Source: Candidatus Yanofskybacteria bacterium RIFCSPHIGHO2_01_FULL_44_17
GTDB taxonomy: Bacteria; Patescibacteriota; Minisyncoccia; 2-02-FULL-40-12; IGHO2-01-FULL-4-A
Direction: 5' to 3'
Assembly (NCBI GenBank): GCA_001794195.1
Contig: MGJI01000007.1
Coordinates: 1 to 32,179 of the forward strand
Length of the DNA: 32,179 nucleotides
Positions 7,822 to 16,577 of this stretch are shown one piece after another. Each line of letters begins with the position of its first letter. Positions within the stretch are counted from its first letter, which is position 1. Both the position numbers and the translations under genes were made by a program. The notes under the pieces are model-generated. The model did not search any database and was not told the origin of the DNA. It saw only the letters and a program-made list of their open reading frames with translations.

Positions 7822-9024
7822 CTAGCGTAAATTTTTTATTAATTCCCTTGCCTTATCCAATTGTGTATCCTTCTCGTTCTTGGTATCTTCCTCGCTTATC
7901 ACAACTTCGACATCCGGCTTGATGCCATTTTCATGTATCGAAGCTCCTTTGGGCGTGAACCACTTAGCAATCGTGATTTTAACTGAGGCCTTTTTGGGCA
8001 GGTCATCTACTTCTTGGACTGAGCCTTTGCCGAAGCTGGTTTCTCCTACAACCAATATGCCCCTGTTGTCTTTGAGCGCACCAGCCAGAATCTCAGAAGC
8101 CGAAGCCGAACCCTTGTTGATTAAAACAATTAATGGATAGTTTTTCAATAGGCCGTTGGGCTGGGTGCGAAATTCGTTTTCTTTTCCGTCTCCGAACCTT
8201 TCTATCGTTACAACCTTATCAGAATCCAAAAAGTACCCCGCTATATTAACCGCTGAATCCAGCAGGCCGCCAGGATTATTACGCACATCTAATATTATTT
8301 TGGTAGCTTTGGATTTTAGTATCTCCTCGGCGGCCTTTTTGAACTCGTCATCAACATTTTTGTTAAACACGAACATTTCAATGTAGGCTATGTTTTCATC
8401 TAGCATTTTCCAGTCTATGGCCGGTATCTTGATGGTATCGCGGGTCATGGTAATCTCTTTAGCTTTTTCGAGACCGTCACGAGCTATGGTGAGAGTAACG
8501 TTAGTTCCCCTGGGTCCGCGGATGGTGCCGACAGCCTCGTCTATCTTCATTCCCTCAGTCGATTTGTCATCGATTTTTAAAATTTTATCTCCGGCAAGGA
8601 GTCCGGCACGGGCGGCAGGCGTGTCTTTGATCGGTGCAATCACCGTCAGAATATTTTTGCGAAGACCTATCTCAATACCGATTCCACCGAATGAGCCGTT
8701 AATTTGCTGCTGAAACTCTTCGCTCTCTTTGGGCTTAAAGAAAACCGTATACGGATCGCCGGCTGCGTTAACCATTCCATTTATGGCGCCGTAAACTAAT
8801 TCTTGGGTATTTAGTGTGTTCCTCTCAACGTATCGGTCGTGTAATAACTCCCAGACATTCCAAAATAATGAAAAATCAACGCCATTAGGCTGGCTGGCCT
8901 CCCTGTTTATCAGATTACTTAGTACCGGCTCAGGTACTCTATAGTCCCGATAATAAAAACCTCCGGTAAAGCCCACCGCTAACATGAGGACTATTAAAAT
9001 TGGAATAAATCTTTTTTGATTCAT
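7822..9024 (-). CDS. C-terminal processing peptidase, S41 family (CtpA-like)
   Basis: PDZ (FGGIGIEI...AARAGLLAGDKILKID), LDVRNNPGGLLD, KGSASASEILAGALKD, GKGSVQ. Confidence 0.93.
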   Translation of the reverse strand: MNQKRFIPILIVLMLAVGFTGGFYYRDYRVPEPVLSNLINREASQPNGVDFSLFWNVWELLHDRYVERNTLNTQELVYGAINGMVNAAGDPYTVFFKPKESEEFQQQINGSFGGIGIEIGLRKNILTVIAPIKDTPAARAGLLAGDKILKIDDKSTEGMKIDEAVGTIRGPRGTNVTLTIARDGLEKAKEITMTRDTIKIPAIDWKMLDENIAYIEMFVFNKNVDDEFKKAAEEILKSKATKIILDVRNNPGGLLDSAVNIAGYFLDSDKVVTIERFGDGKENEFRTQPNGLLKNYPLIVLINKGSASASEILAGALKDNRGILVVGETSFGKGSVQEVDDLPKKASVKITIAKWFTPKGASIHENGIKPDVEVVISEEDTKNEKDTQLDKARELIKNLR

Positions 9025-9836
9025 GGCGAGAGCTCTATTTTACGCAAGTCTCTATATTTCCAGAAAAATTTAATTGCGCTAGAAATATGCCAGCGCGTTT
9101 TTTTATTAAAAATTGTGTCTAATATGCCCAAGCCTGAATTAGATTCACGCTGATGGTAGTGATACATAACCGCCTCAGGATAGTAGACAACCTTGTAGTC
9201 ATTATGCCAGAAGCGTCTAGCCCAATCAACATCTTCAAAATACATAAAAAAGCGTTCATCCATTCCACCTATCCTACGGATAGCATTACGGCTTAACATA
9301 ATCGCTGAGCCCATAAGCCAGTCGGGGGTTTGTATTTTTGTGGGGTCGACATCGGCCATAAGAAACTCGTTCAGCTCTTTTTTAAACCAACCGAATTTTC
9401 CAAGAAAACTTCGCCGTGCCAATATTGTTACTGGCTTGTAATAGCTGAAGAATGTTTTTTGTTGTGTGCTGTTGAGGTTTAGCATGCGAGGCCCAAGCAT
9501 GCCGACATCTTCATGCTTTTTTATGTAATTGAACATTTTGCTAATTGCGCCGTCGGTGGCTATAATATCCGGATTCAGTATAAGAATATAATCACCCTGC
9601 GAATTTTTGATGCCGATGTTTACACCCTTGGAATAGCCAAGATTTTCTTTGAAAGGAAGATATTTAATTTCAGGGTATTGCTCGCGGATTAAATCTCGCG
9701 CCCCTCTGGATATGGTCGAATCAACGACCACAACCTCATAGTTCAAATTAATCGAGGTTTCTCGTATTGATTTTAAACAAAGCTTCAGAAGCTCGGGTGT
9801 CTGATGGTGAACGATTATGATTGACAAACTTTTCAT
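9021..9836 (-). CDS. Glycosyltransferase family 2
   Basis: LSIIIVHHQTPELLKLCLKSI, ENLGYSKGVNIGI, LILNPD, MGSAIMLSRNAIRRIGGMDERFFMYFEDVDWARR. Confidence 0.92.
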   Translation of the reverse strand: MKSLSIIIVHHQTPELLKLCLKSIRETSINLNYEVVVVDSTISRGARDLIREQYPEIKYLPFKENLGYSKGVNIGIKNSQGDYILILNPDIIATDGAISKMFNYIKKHEDVGMLGPRMLNLNSTQQKTFFSYYKPVTILARRSFLGKFGWFKKELNEFLMADVDPTKIQTPDWLMGSAIMLSRNAIRRIGGMDERFFMYFEDVDWARRFWHNDYKVVYYPEAVMYHYHQRESNSGLGILDTIFNKKTRWHISSAIKFFWKYRDLRKIELSP

Positions 9837-9849
9837 AAAGTGATAGTAT
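9821..9849 (+). promoter_or_regulatory. sigma70-like promoter TTGACA-N17-TAGTAT
   Basis: TTGACA 9821-9826, TAGTAT 9844-9849; -35 inside the divergent GT2 coding sequence. Confidence 0.65.
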
Positions 9850-9883
9850 AAGTAAAGATTTATTAACCTTGCCTGGAGGTTGT

Positions 9884-10282
9884 GTGATTGCTAGTTTTTT
9901 AACATTTTTTATCGGCTGCGGAATATTTTTTCTCGGTAGTTTTAAGATTGTACATGCCAAACTAAATAAAGATGGCCATACCCATACATATTGGCCGCTA
10001 TGGCTAGTAAATTCTCTAAGTGGCGCTGGCTTAGGAAGCATTATCTATTCGTCTGTTCTTTTTGTAGTTAGCCGCATAGACACTGATCCTAGCATATATT
10101 TGTTCATATATTTTTTTTCCAGCAGCGTTTTTATTTATACTCTCTTTTGCTGCAGGGCATTTGTATGTAATTTGGCAGGGTATCTTAATCAAAAAAAGGG
10201 CATACTCACTCACGCTGTTCCTTCAATGTTTTTCGGCTACATTTGTATTCGGCCCGATAAAAGACCGCTGCCCCCAGGATAG
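9884..10282 (+). CDS. Small polytopic membrane protein (GTG start)
   Basis: GGAGG SD 5 nt before GTG 9884; several hydrophobic segments; downstream terminator. Confidence 0.7.
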   Translation: MIASFLTFFIGCGIFFLGSFKIVHAKLNKDGHTHTYWPLWLVNSLSGAGLGSIIYSSVLFVVSRIDTDPSIYLFIYFFSSSVFIYTLFCCRAFVCNLAGYLNQKKGILTHAVPSMFFGYICIRPDKRPLPPG

Positions 10283-10295
10283 GGGGTTTTAATTT
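10272..10295 (+). terminator. Intrinsic terminator CCCCC-aggata-GGGGG-TTTT
   Basis: Hairpin plus T tract overlapping the stop codon. Confidence 0.65.
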
Positions 10296-10329
10296 ACCAC
10301 GGCCCAAGCAACGAATATTTTACGAAGCA

Positions 10330-11406
10330 CTATGGTGAAGCTAAAATATTACTAAATAAATTTTTAATACCCTGATAATTTGCCTCTTTGGATAATAATA
10401 TATACTCCCCCTTTTCAGTTTTAGTTTCATATACCAAATTTTCCGTGGTAATCACATAATTTTTAATTGAAGTTTTAGTTCCGAAGTTGTTCGTTAGTGC
10501 CAGCAAGTCTTTAATGTCCCAGATTTGAAAATCAGTTCGTATATTTTCTTTCAGGCTAGACAGCAGAGATGTTATTTTGGAGGGGCTGGATAGGAGCCCC
10601 AGGGAGAGGGCCTTATTTTTTATTATAGCTATGACGTCTTGCTGTCTGCGGGCTCTGTCAAAATCGTTTGTTGAGTAGCGCGAGCGAACATAATACAACG
10701 CCTGATCTCCATTGAGGTGATTATCCCCTGCCGGCAGATAGAACTCATAGCCCCACTGATTCTTTTCTTCAAACGCTTTGGCAAGGTGTATGTCTATTCC
10801 GCCGATACTATTTACTACTTCACGGAAAGCATTAAAGTCCACTACTAAGGCATTGTCAATATAGATTCCGGTAATTCGAGAGAAAACATGTTTGGCCAAG
10901 GCTGTGCCGCCGCCGTTAGCAAGCCCGCGCTCATAGACTTCATTTACCTTCCCCTTTATTTTCAGCCCCTTATTATTAGCGGCGACCACATCCATTTCTA
11001 TATATAAATCTCGTGGCACGGAGATCAGGGCAGATTTTTTGGTAGTTTGATCCAGACTCATAATTAGTATGGTATCTGTGAGCAGGCCGCCCTCTTTTTC
11101 AACGGATGCCATATCTTCGCCGCGTATGCCCAGCAAAAGCACATCTAACCTAGCGGGCTCCATTTCAGGCATTGGATTTGTATCAGACTTGTTTAGTGGA
11201 TCCTCATTCGTATTGAATACACCAGCAACATTTTTAAACCATGAGCCATTATTTACGGAGATCGTGCTGTAGGCCATGGCGAACTGATAGGCATAGTAGA
11301 CTACGCCTAAAAACAAAAATAGAAAAATATAAAATAACGGCCTCTTGTGCCAAGGCCTTTTAGAGTTAGTGGCTAGCGGTTTGTAGTTAGTATTTAGCGG
11401 ATCCAT
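10330..11406 (-). CDS. LytR-CpsA-Psr (LCP) family protein
   Basis: TDTILIMSLDQTTKKSALISVPRDLYIEM, INSIGGIDI-like, YYVRSRYSTNDFDRARRQQDVI. Confidence 0.93.
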   Translation of the reverse strand: MDPLNTNYKPLATNSKRPWHKRPLFYIFLFLFLGVVYYAYQFAMAYSTISVNNGSWFKNVAGVFNTNEDPLNKSDTNPMPEMEPARLDVLLLGIRGEDMASVEKEGGLLTDTILIMSLDQTTKKSALISVPRDLYIEMDVVAANNKGLKIKGKVNEVYERGLANGGGTALAKHVFSRITGIYIDNALVVDFNAFREVVNSIGGIDIHLAKAFEEKNQWGYEFYLPAGDNHLNGDQALYYVRSRYSTNDFDRARRQQDVIAIIKNKALSLGLLSSPSKITSLLSSLKENIRTDFQIWDIKDLLALTNNFGTKTSIKNYVITTENLVYETKTEKGEYILLSKEANYQGIKNLFSNILASP

Positions 11407-12437
11407 TGTCGAAAATCTTTAGCTGTAATTCGAGCTTTTTGCATAATCTCTTTCCTCCTTTTTAACATAGTTGGCAGCATTTTGGCAACCTTAAAAATTT
11501 CAAGAAACATGGGCGGTTCAAATAGTAAGAAGTAAGCCCAGAGTCTAATTTGACGCCAAAAAATATAAGGCCAATCACGCCATAAATTGACAGCGAAATC
11601 ATTTTTGATAATGGTAATTGTAGTGTTGCGCCAGTCCAGGCGGCGTTTAAACATAGGAACGGCTTTCCTAATTTTAATAAACTTTTTCCAGCCGCCAGCG
11701 ACCCCCTTAGTCGTCTTGCGGTCGTGATAGGCAATGACGCTGGGCGCGTAAACTTGTTTCCAACCGAATATCCTCATGCGCCACGGAAGATCAAGATCGT
11801 CGCCGTACCAGAAGTAGTCATGATCAACAATTTTATTGTTTTGATTTTTTAGACGGCAATCTTCGAGCGCACTTCTTCTGTAAATTGGCACCGCTCCCTC
11901 CGTCGCAAAGATTTCGCGCTGAGAATTATATTGTCCGCGATCTATCTCGCCATGCGCTATGTTCACTATTCTACGCGAGCGAAAAATCTCAAAACCTATC
12001 GTGTCCAGTGTCTCGTACTTAGTATTTTGTATAAAAGGAAATTCGTATTTATAAACCTTCGCCTGAAGTCCGCCTATAGTTTCATCTTGTTCCATAATCT
12101 CAACGGCGTTTTTGATGAAATCTTTATCCAGAACAACGTCAACCGATAAGGCCACAACATATTCACCGTGACTATATTTGAGCAGCTCTTCCTGCCCCGG
12201 CCACATGCCTAAATTTTTTTTTGATTGAATAAAATTAAACTTGAATTTCCGATTTACAATTTCCAATTTCCAGTTGTTTATTTTTTGAACGGTGTCGTCA
12301 GTCGAGGCGTTGTCCAAAATATTTACCTCGATTAATTCATGCGGGTGCGTTTGCGCTAAAACCGAATCCAGGCACTGACGAATGTCTTTTCCGCCATTAT
12401 AGACGACTAAGTTAATTGTAACTATTGAATTTGACAT
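11394..12437 (-). CDS. Glycosyltransferase family 2
   Basis: VTINLVVYNGGKDIRQCLDSVLAQTHP...NILDNASTDDT, DDLDLPWRMRIFGWK. Confidence 0.9.
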   Translation of the reverse strand: MSNSIVTINLVVYNGGKDIRQCLDSVLAQTHPHELIEVNILDNASTDDTVQKINNWKLEIVNRKFKFNFIQSKKNLGMWPGQEELLKYSHGEYVVALSVDVVLDKDFIKNAVEIMEQDETIGGLQAKVYKYEFPFIQNTKYETLDTIGFEIFRSRRIVNIAHGEIDRGQYNSQREIFATEGAVPIYRRSALEDCRLKNQNNKIVDHDYFWYGDDLDLPWRMRIFGWKQVYAPSVIAYHDRKTTKGVAGGWKKFIKIRKAVPMFKRRLDWRNTTITIIKNDFAVNLWRDWPYIFWRQIRLWAYFLLFEPPMFLEIFKVAKMLPTMLKRRKEIMQKARITAKDFRQWIR

Positions 12438-12472
12438 TCTGACTTAAATAAAGTTCTAAGTTCACATGTGGC

Positions 12473-14047
12473 CTACTCGCCGTTTTCTTTTTGAGAAAAT
12501 ATGAGGGCGACTGTCGTCACAAACAACAAAAATGCCCTCTCGTCAAAAATCGCAACATCAGTCAAAGAATAAATTAAAACCCAAGGAATAAAAAGCAGGG
12601 CTCCAGCGAAATAAATAGTTTGTAGCTTATGGTTCGTAGTTTGTAGAAAATTATTATAAACCTTTTGCAGGAGAAGCCATAAAAACCAAAGGGCAAAAAC
12701 AAGTGCGGGAATACCCATCTCAGCGGCTATGTGTAAGTAAAGATTGTGGGCAGACGATCCTGCCTTTGCACGTGCCAGATCCTCCCCCACCACGACCGGA
12801 AAATTACCAATGCCGACACCCAGTAATGGGTGTTTTTTTATTGAGCGAAGCGAGTCCTTCCAAATCTCAATTCGGCGGGCATTTGAAGTTTCCGATATAT
12901 CTATCAACGAGCGTACGCGAGCTCCTAGCAGTGCCGTATCCCCTTTTGCCATCTGGAATTGATCTGTAGCCAATATGTAATATGCTGGTCCAAAGAGTAA
13001 AAAGAATATAGTCAAATACGAAGCTAAATAGGAAAAAATATATCGACATCGCAAGTCCTTATTTAATGGCTTGCGATGTCGATATATTAAAAAACCGGCC
13101 CAGATTGTAGAGGTCGCACCCGCTGCCCAGATACCCCTGGTGCCACTCAGAATCGCCGCCAAGAAGATTATGGGTACGAAAACGACCAAGATATTAGCCC
13201 TGGTTTTTAGTATTACCTTAAGATTGTCCGAGTTTTTTTTGAAAACTCTTTCTAGGGCCAGTGCCAGAACCGTCGGTAGACCCAAAAGTAGAAATATTGG
13301 GAATGAGTGCGAGTCTGGAAAAATTGAAAACATGCGCAGGGATAGTTGGTCACCGAAATATGCAAACCACGTATTGGCTCTAATAGCGGTATCAGCCCAG
13401 GCGTTACCAAATAAATTGCGCTGAACCACTCCACCCCAGAAATCTACGAACTGAAAAATATCCATATAATAAGTCGAAATTTGTTGGAGTATTCCGATGA
13501 GGGCAACGATTATCGTGGGAATGGCAATGTTTTTAATTAATCTTTGGCTGAAATCCTGGTTTTTTTTAACTAAATCATAAATTATGACTCCAATCAGGGA
13601 TAAATTGATGAAATATACTATTCGCTTAACCGCTAGTACGGTACTATCTGCCTGAGTCGCAGAAAGGATGGCCAGTATCAAGATGCCCAAAAGTAGAATA
13701 GTAGCCTTATGATTTCGCCAGACAATCTGTAGTTTTAAAATACGATCGTATTTAAAGGCGACACGTGATAAACCCAAAAACCATTTAATGAAAATCAGGC
13801 AAGAGAGAATACGCCACATATTGAGTGAATCAAAGCCGCCTGTAATTGGTATCGCGATGAAAAACGGAATTGAACGCACAAAAAAAGCCGTCGAATCTTC
13901 AAGTGACGCCAATAACACATAGGCTGTCAGTGCCAGTGTCCAGTATGGCACAACTGTCCGCGGCAAAATCCCGGCTATAAGCAAAAAGAAAATTGCTATA
14001 TGACAAAAAAACATGGTATTGACATTTAAATTCACTTTTGTTATCAT
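12473..14047 (-). CDS. O-antigen ligase / Wzy-like polymerase family membrane protein
   Basis: Polytopic; HPLLGVGIGNFPVV...SAHNLYLHIAAEMGIPALVF. Confidence 0.85.
   Translation of the reverse strand: MITKVNLNVNTMFFCHIAIFFLLIAGILPRTVVPYWTLALTAYVLLASLEDSTAFFVRSIPFFIAIPITGGFDSLNMWRILSCLIFIKWFLGLSRVAFKYDRILKLQIVWRNHKATILLLGILILAILSATQADSTVLAVKRIVYFINLSLIGVIIYDLVKKNQDFSQRLIKNIAIPTIIVALIGILQQISTYYMDIFQFVDFWGGVVQRNLFGNAWADTAIRANTWFAYFGDQLSLRMFSIFPDSHSFPIFLLLGLPTVLALALERVFKKNSDNLKVILKTRANILVVFVPIIFLAAILSGTRGIWAAGATSTIWAGFLIYRHRKPLNKDLRCRYIFSYLASYLTIFFLLFGPAYYILATDQFQMAKGDTALLGARVRSLIDISETSNARRIEIWKDSLRSIKKHPLLGVGIGNFPVVVGEDLARAKAGSSAHNLYLHIAAEMGIPALVFALWFLWLLLQKVYNNFLQTTNHKLQTIYFAGALLFIPWVLIYSLTDVAIFDERAFLLFVTTVALIFSQKENGE
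13037..13088. repeat. Perfect 19-bp palindrome with 14-nt loop inside the O-antigen ligase CDS
   Basis: AATATATCGACATCGCAAG (13037-13055) / CTTGCGATGTCGATATATT (13070-13088). Confidence 0.85.
14019..14047 (+). promoter_or_regulatory. sigma70-like promoter TTGACA-N17-TATCAT
   Basis: TTGACA 14019-14024, TATCAT 14042-14047, inside the 5' end of the divergent ligase CDS. Confidence 0.65.
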
Positions 14048-14080
14048 ATGCTAAGCATAATTTAAAACGAGGAGATTAGC

Positions 14081-14290
14081 ATGTTTGGATTGGCGATGTT
14101 TCTGCTTTGTTTGTCTAACTTGCTTTATCTAGAGGCAATATATGTAGGGCTTAATAATCTACCAAAGTCTTCTAACCTTCCTTTCTTTATAGCTGTAATG
14201 GTTGGTATATTTTCAGAAATCGGACTCCGCATAGCCACAAGGGCCGCCTGTAAAAATTTTATTAAAGACAAGCCAAATGACAAAGGTTAA
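14081..14290 (+). CDS. Small membrane protein, 69 aa
   Basis: GAGGAG SD, two hydrophobic segments, downstream terminator. Confidence 0.7.
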   Translation: MFGLAMFLLCLSNLLYLEAIYVGLNNLPKSSNLPFFIAVMVGIFSEIGLRIATRAACKNFIKDKPNDKG

Positions 14291-14295
14291 GTCCC

Positions 14296-14318
14296 AGCCG
14301 CTCAAAGAGCGGCTTTTA
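14296..14318 (+). terminator. Intrinsic terminator AGCCGCTC-aaa-GAGCGGCT-TTT
   Basis: Perfect 8-bp stem; overlaps the 3' end of the convergent GT4 gene. Confidence 0.7.
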
Positions 14319-15405
14319 AAATTACTAAAAATCTATCTGTGGTTTTGGCCCAGGTGTATTTTTCAAGAATGATCTTGCTGGCGTTTTTTATTTTTTGTTG
14401 TTTTTGTTCGTTGGCCAGGGCATTTTTTATTGTAACGGCAATAGAGTTTGAGGTAAATTTATCTGTAAAAAAAGCATTATTGCCGTAAATTTCATGATTT
14501 AACTTAGACTCTGCTACCACCGCCGGTACGCCGTAGCCCAGCGCTTCAAGCGGTGGCAAGCCGAAGGCTTCTTTTGATGAAACATATAGCAGCAATTTAG
14601 CTCCGGCAAAAAGTTGATTAAGTTCTTCTTCCGGCACGTATTCCTTATAAATTATAGCCTCTCGCCCAAGTCTTTCGTTAACTTCATTTGCCAGATTTTT
14701 TAAAATTGGCGGATTGTATTTGTCCTTACCAACGGCTACGAGATTTAAATCAGGATATTGAGGTGCTAAAATTTCAAAAGCTAATATAGTTTCCCTTAGG
14801 TGACGGCGCGAAAATGCTTGGCCGACATATAATAAGTAGTTCGTAGCCGATGGCTCATAGCTAATAGCTTTCGGCGGATCAATGCCCAAGGTATTAACTT
14901 TAATACGATCGGGGCTTATTTTAAATAATTTGACCAGTTCTTGCTTGGAGGTTTCTGAGATCGCCATGATTTTGGTTGCGTGTTTGGCTGCCCACCAACC
15001 GGCAAATATTTTATAAGCAAGCTTATAGCGTAATGGGAGCGTGCCCTCGTTGATTTCATAATAAATGTCCTCTGTCAGCATCACTAGCGATTTTCCACGA
15101 AAAAGCGGTGAAAGCATGTAGTTTGGGAAAAAAACTAAATCTACTTTTTCAAACCATAATTTTATCGGCAGCCAAAAATAATAGTAAAGACTGAACGAGT
15201 TCGTACCTATGACTTTTTTTACAAAGATGGTATTGTTTAGGAACGGCAAGTCTGGAATCCGTGATTTAAAGTACAGAAAAAGTCTGAACTCATTGGTGAG
15301 TTTAGGTCTTGCCGAAATATTTTCAAGAAGTTTTTTTACGATTCTGCCGACACCCCAAGATTCGGAGCCCTCGATAGACTCACATTCGATACCTATATTA
15401 ATCAT
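14302..15405 (-). CDS. Glycosyltransferase family 4
   Basis: YLLYVGQAFSRRHLRETILAF, YVPEEELNQLFAGAKLLLYVSSKEAFGLPPLEALGYGVPAV. Confidence 0.92.
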   Translation of the reverse strand: MINIGIECESIEGSESWGVGRIVKKLLENISARPKLTNEFRLFLYFKSRIPDLPFLNNTIFVKKVIGTNSFSLYYYFWLPIKLWFEKVDLVFFPNYMLSPLFRGKSLVMLTEDIYYEINEGTLPLRYKLAYKIFAGWWAAKHATKIMAISETSKQELVKLFKISPDRIKVNTLGIDPPKAISYEPSATNYLLYVGQAFSRRHLRETILAFEILAPQYPDLNLVAVGKDKYNPPILKNLANEVNERLGREAIIYKEYVPEEELNQLFAGAKLLLYVSSKEAFGLPPLEALGYGVPAVVAESKLNHEIYGNNAFFTDKFTSNSIAVTIKNALANEQKQQKIKNASKIILEKYTWAKTTDRFLVILKAAL

Positions 15406-16297
15406 TGATTTTGCCGAACTTTTCTCTATAAAAATCCACTACTCCGACCGTTATTGTTCTTGATATTTCTCGTCTCTGCGCCCAGAAAATTATCTTGACG
15501 AGTTGTTTCATTATAATAAAAAGCGACCAAAACGGCAAGGCAAACTTAATCAATAGGGGGCCGTTTTTCCAATTAAATAGATGCGCGTTGCGATAGTGGT
15601 AGCGAAGTAATAATGCTGACCCGAGAGATCCGGTTGAGGCGGAGCCGACATGCGTAACTTTAGCCTGAGGCACTATCGCTAAATTGAATCCTGCCCTACT
15701 TGCTCGCAAACAGTAGTCCGCATCTTCAAAATAAAGAAAATAGCTTTCATCTAGCAGCCCTATTTTTTCAATAACTTCTCGCTTAATGAGAATGGCGGCG
15801 CCGGTGATGTAGCGGTCAGTATCGAGTATTGAGTATTTGTTACTGGGGGTGACAACAAATGAGTGCGTTAATTCTGATTTTAGCCAGCTAATTTTACTGC
15901 CATAAATTGTGCGATTGCCCTCGTTTATCGCCGGTCCAATAATGCCAATTTTTGGATCAGACTCGGCCGCTTCAATCAGCTTGGATAGAGAACCTTTTTC
16001 AATTGCAGTATCCGGATTTAATATAAAAACATAATCTGCCCCATGCTCCAGCGCGTACTTGATTCCAACGTTGTTGCCGCCGGAATAGCCCAGATTTTTA
16101 GCGTTGGCCAGTAATTTTAAACCGGTTCTTGCCTCAATCAATGAAGATAAATTTTCAACTTTTGGACTTTTGGAATTATTGTCCACTATGACTATTTCTC
16201 GGTTTTGATAATCCAAGCCCGCAACAGAATCAAGACACTTGACAGTGTCTAACGATTTGTTATAATTAAGGATAATAAGAAAGACCCTAGGAGGCAT
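15398..16297 (-). CDS. Glycosyltransferase family 2
   Basis: VFLIILNYNKSLDTVKCLDSV, NAKNLGYSGGNNVGI, FILNPDTAIE, YFLYFEDADYCLR. Confidence 0.93.
   Translation of the reverse strand: MPPRVFLIILNYNKSLDTVKCLDSVAGLDYQNREIVIVDNNSKSPKVENLSSLIEARTGLKLLANAKNLGYSGGNNVGIKYALEHGADYVFILNPDTAIEKGSLSKLIEAAESDPKIGIIGPAINEGNRTIYGSKISWLKSELTHSFVVTPSNKYSILDTDRYITGAAILIKREVIEKIGLLDESYFLYFEDADYCLRASRAGFNLAIVPQAKVTHVGSASTGSLGSALLLRYHYRNAHLFNWKNGPLLIKFALPFWSLFIIMKQLVKIIFWAQRREISRTITVGVVDFYREKFGKIND
16239..16266 (+). promoter_or_regulatory. Consensus sigma70 promoter TTGACA-N16-TATAAT
   Basis: Both hexamers perfect; embedded in the 5' coding sequence of the divergent GT2. Confidence 0.75.
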
Positions 16298-16298
16298 T

Positions 16299-16577
16299 AT
16301 GGTTTGGTTTCTTGAAAATTGGTATTTTTTCTATATACCAGTTCATTTTGTAATCGGAGCGCTGAGTTGGGCATGGTTTAATTATAGCGTGTATAAAGCT
16401 CTTGAAGAAGAATACGGCATTGTTTCTAATATGGAGATGAATTCTTTTATCTGCAAATGTAATTTATTTATTGGCTTGATTGGCGGGCCGATTTCATTAT
16501 TTACTACGTTGATCGCTAGTGTTACGCCATATAGAACATATAGAATCAGACTGAGATACGGTCTTAAATTTTTATAA
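16299..16577 (+). CDS. Small membrane protein, 92 aa
   Basis: AGGAGG SD directly upstream of ATG; hydrophobic helices; start codon 1 nt from the divergent GT2 start codon. Confidence 0.75.
   Translation: MVWFLENWYFFYIPVHFVIGALSWAWFNYSVYKALEEEYGIVSNMEMNSFICKCNLFIGLIGGPISLFTTLIASVTPYRTYRIRLRYGLKFL

Noticed and set aside
7880-8713. Plus-strand ORFs opposite the CtpA gene
   Set aside because: Antisense shadow ORFs of a well-supported protease gene with no SD or family.
9869-9883. TTG start of the 137-aa ORF at 9869
   Set aside because: GTG 9884 has properly spaced GGAGG, so the upstream TTG would lie over the SD.
12703-13434. ORFs on both strands within the O-antigen ligase region
   Set aside because: Overlap a clear polytopic CDS; shadow frames.
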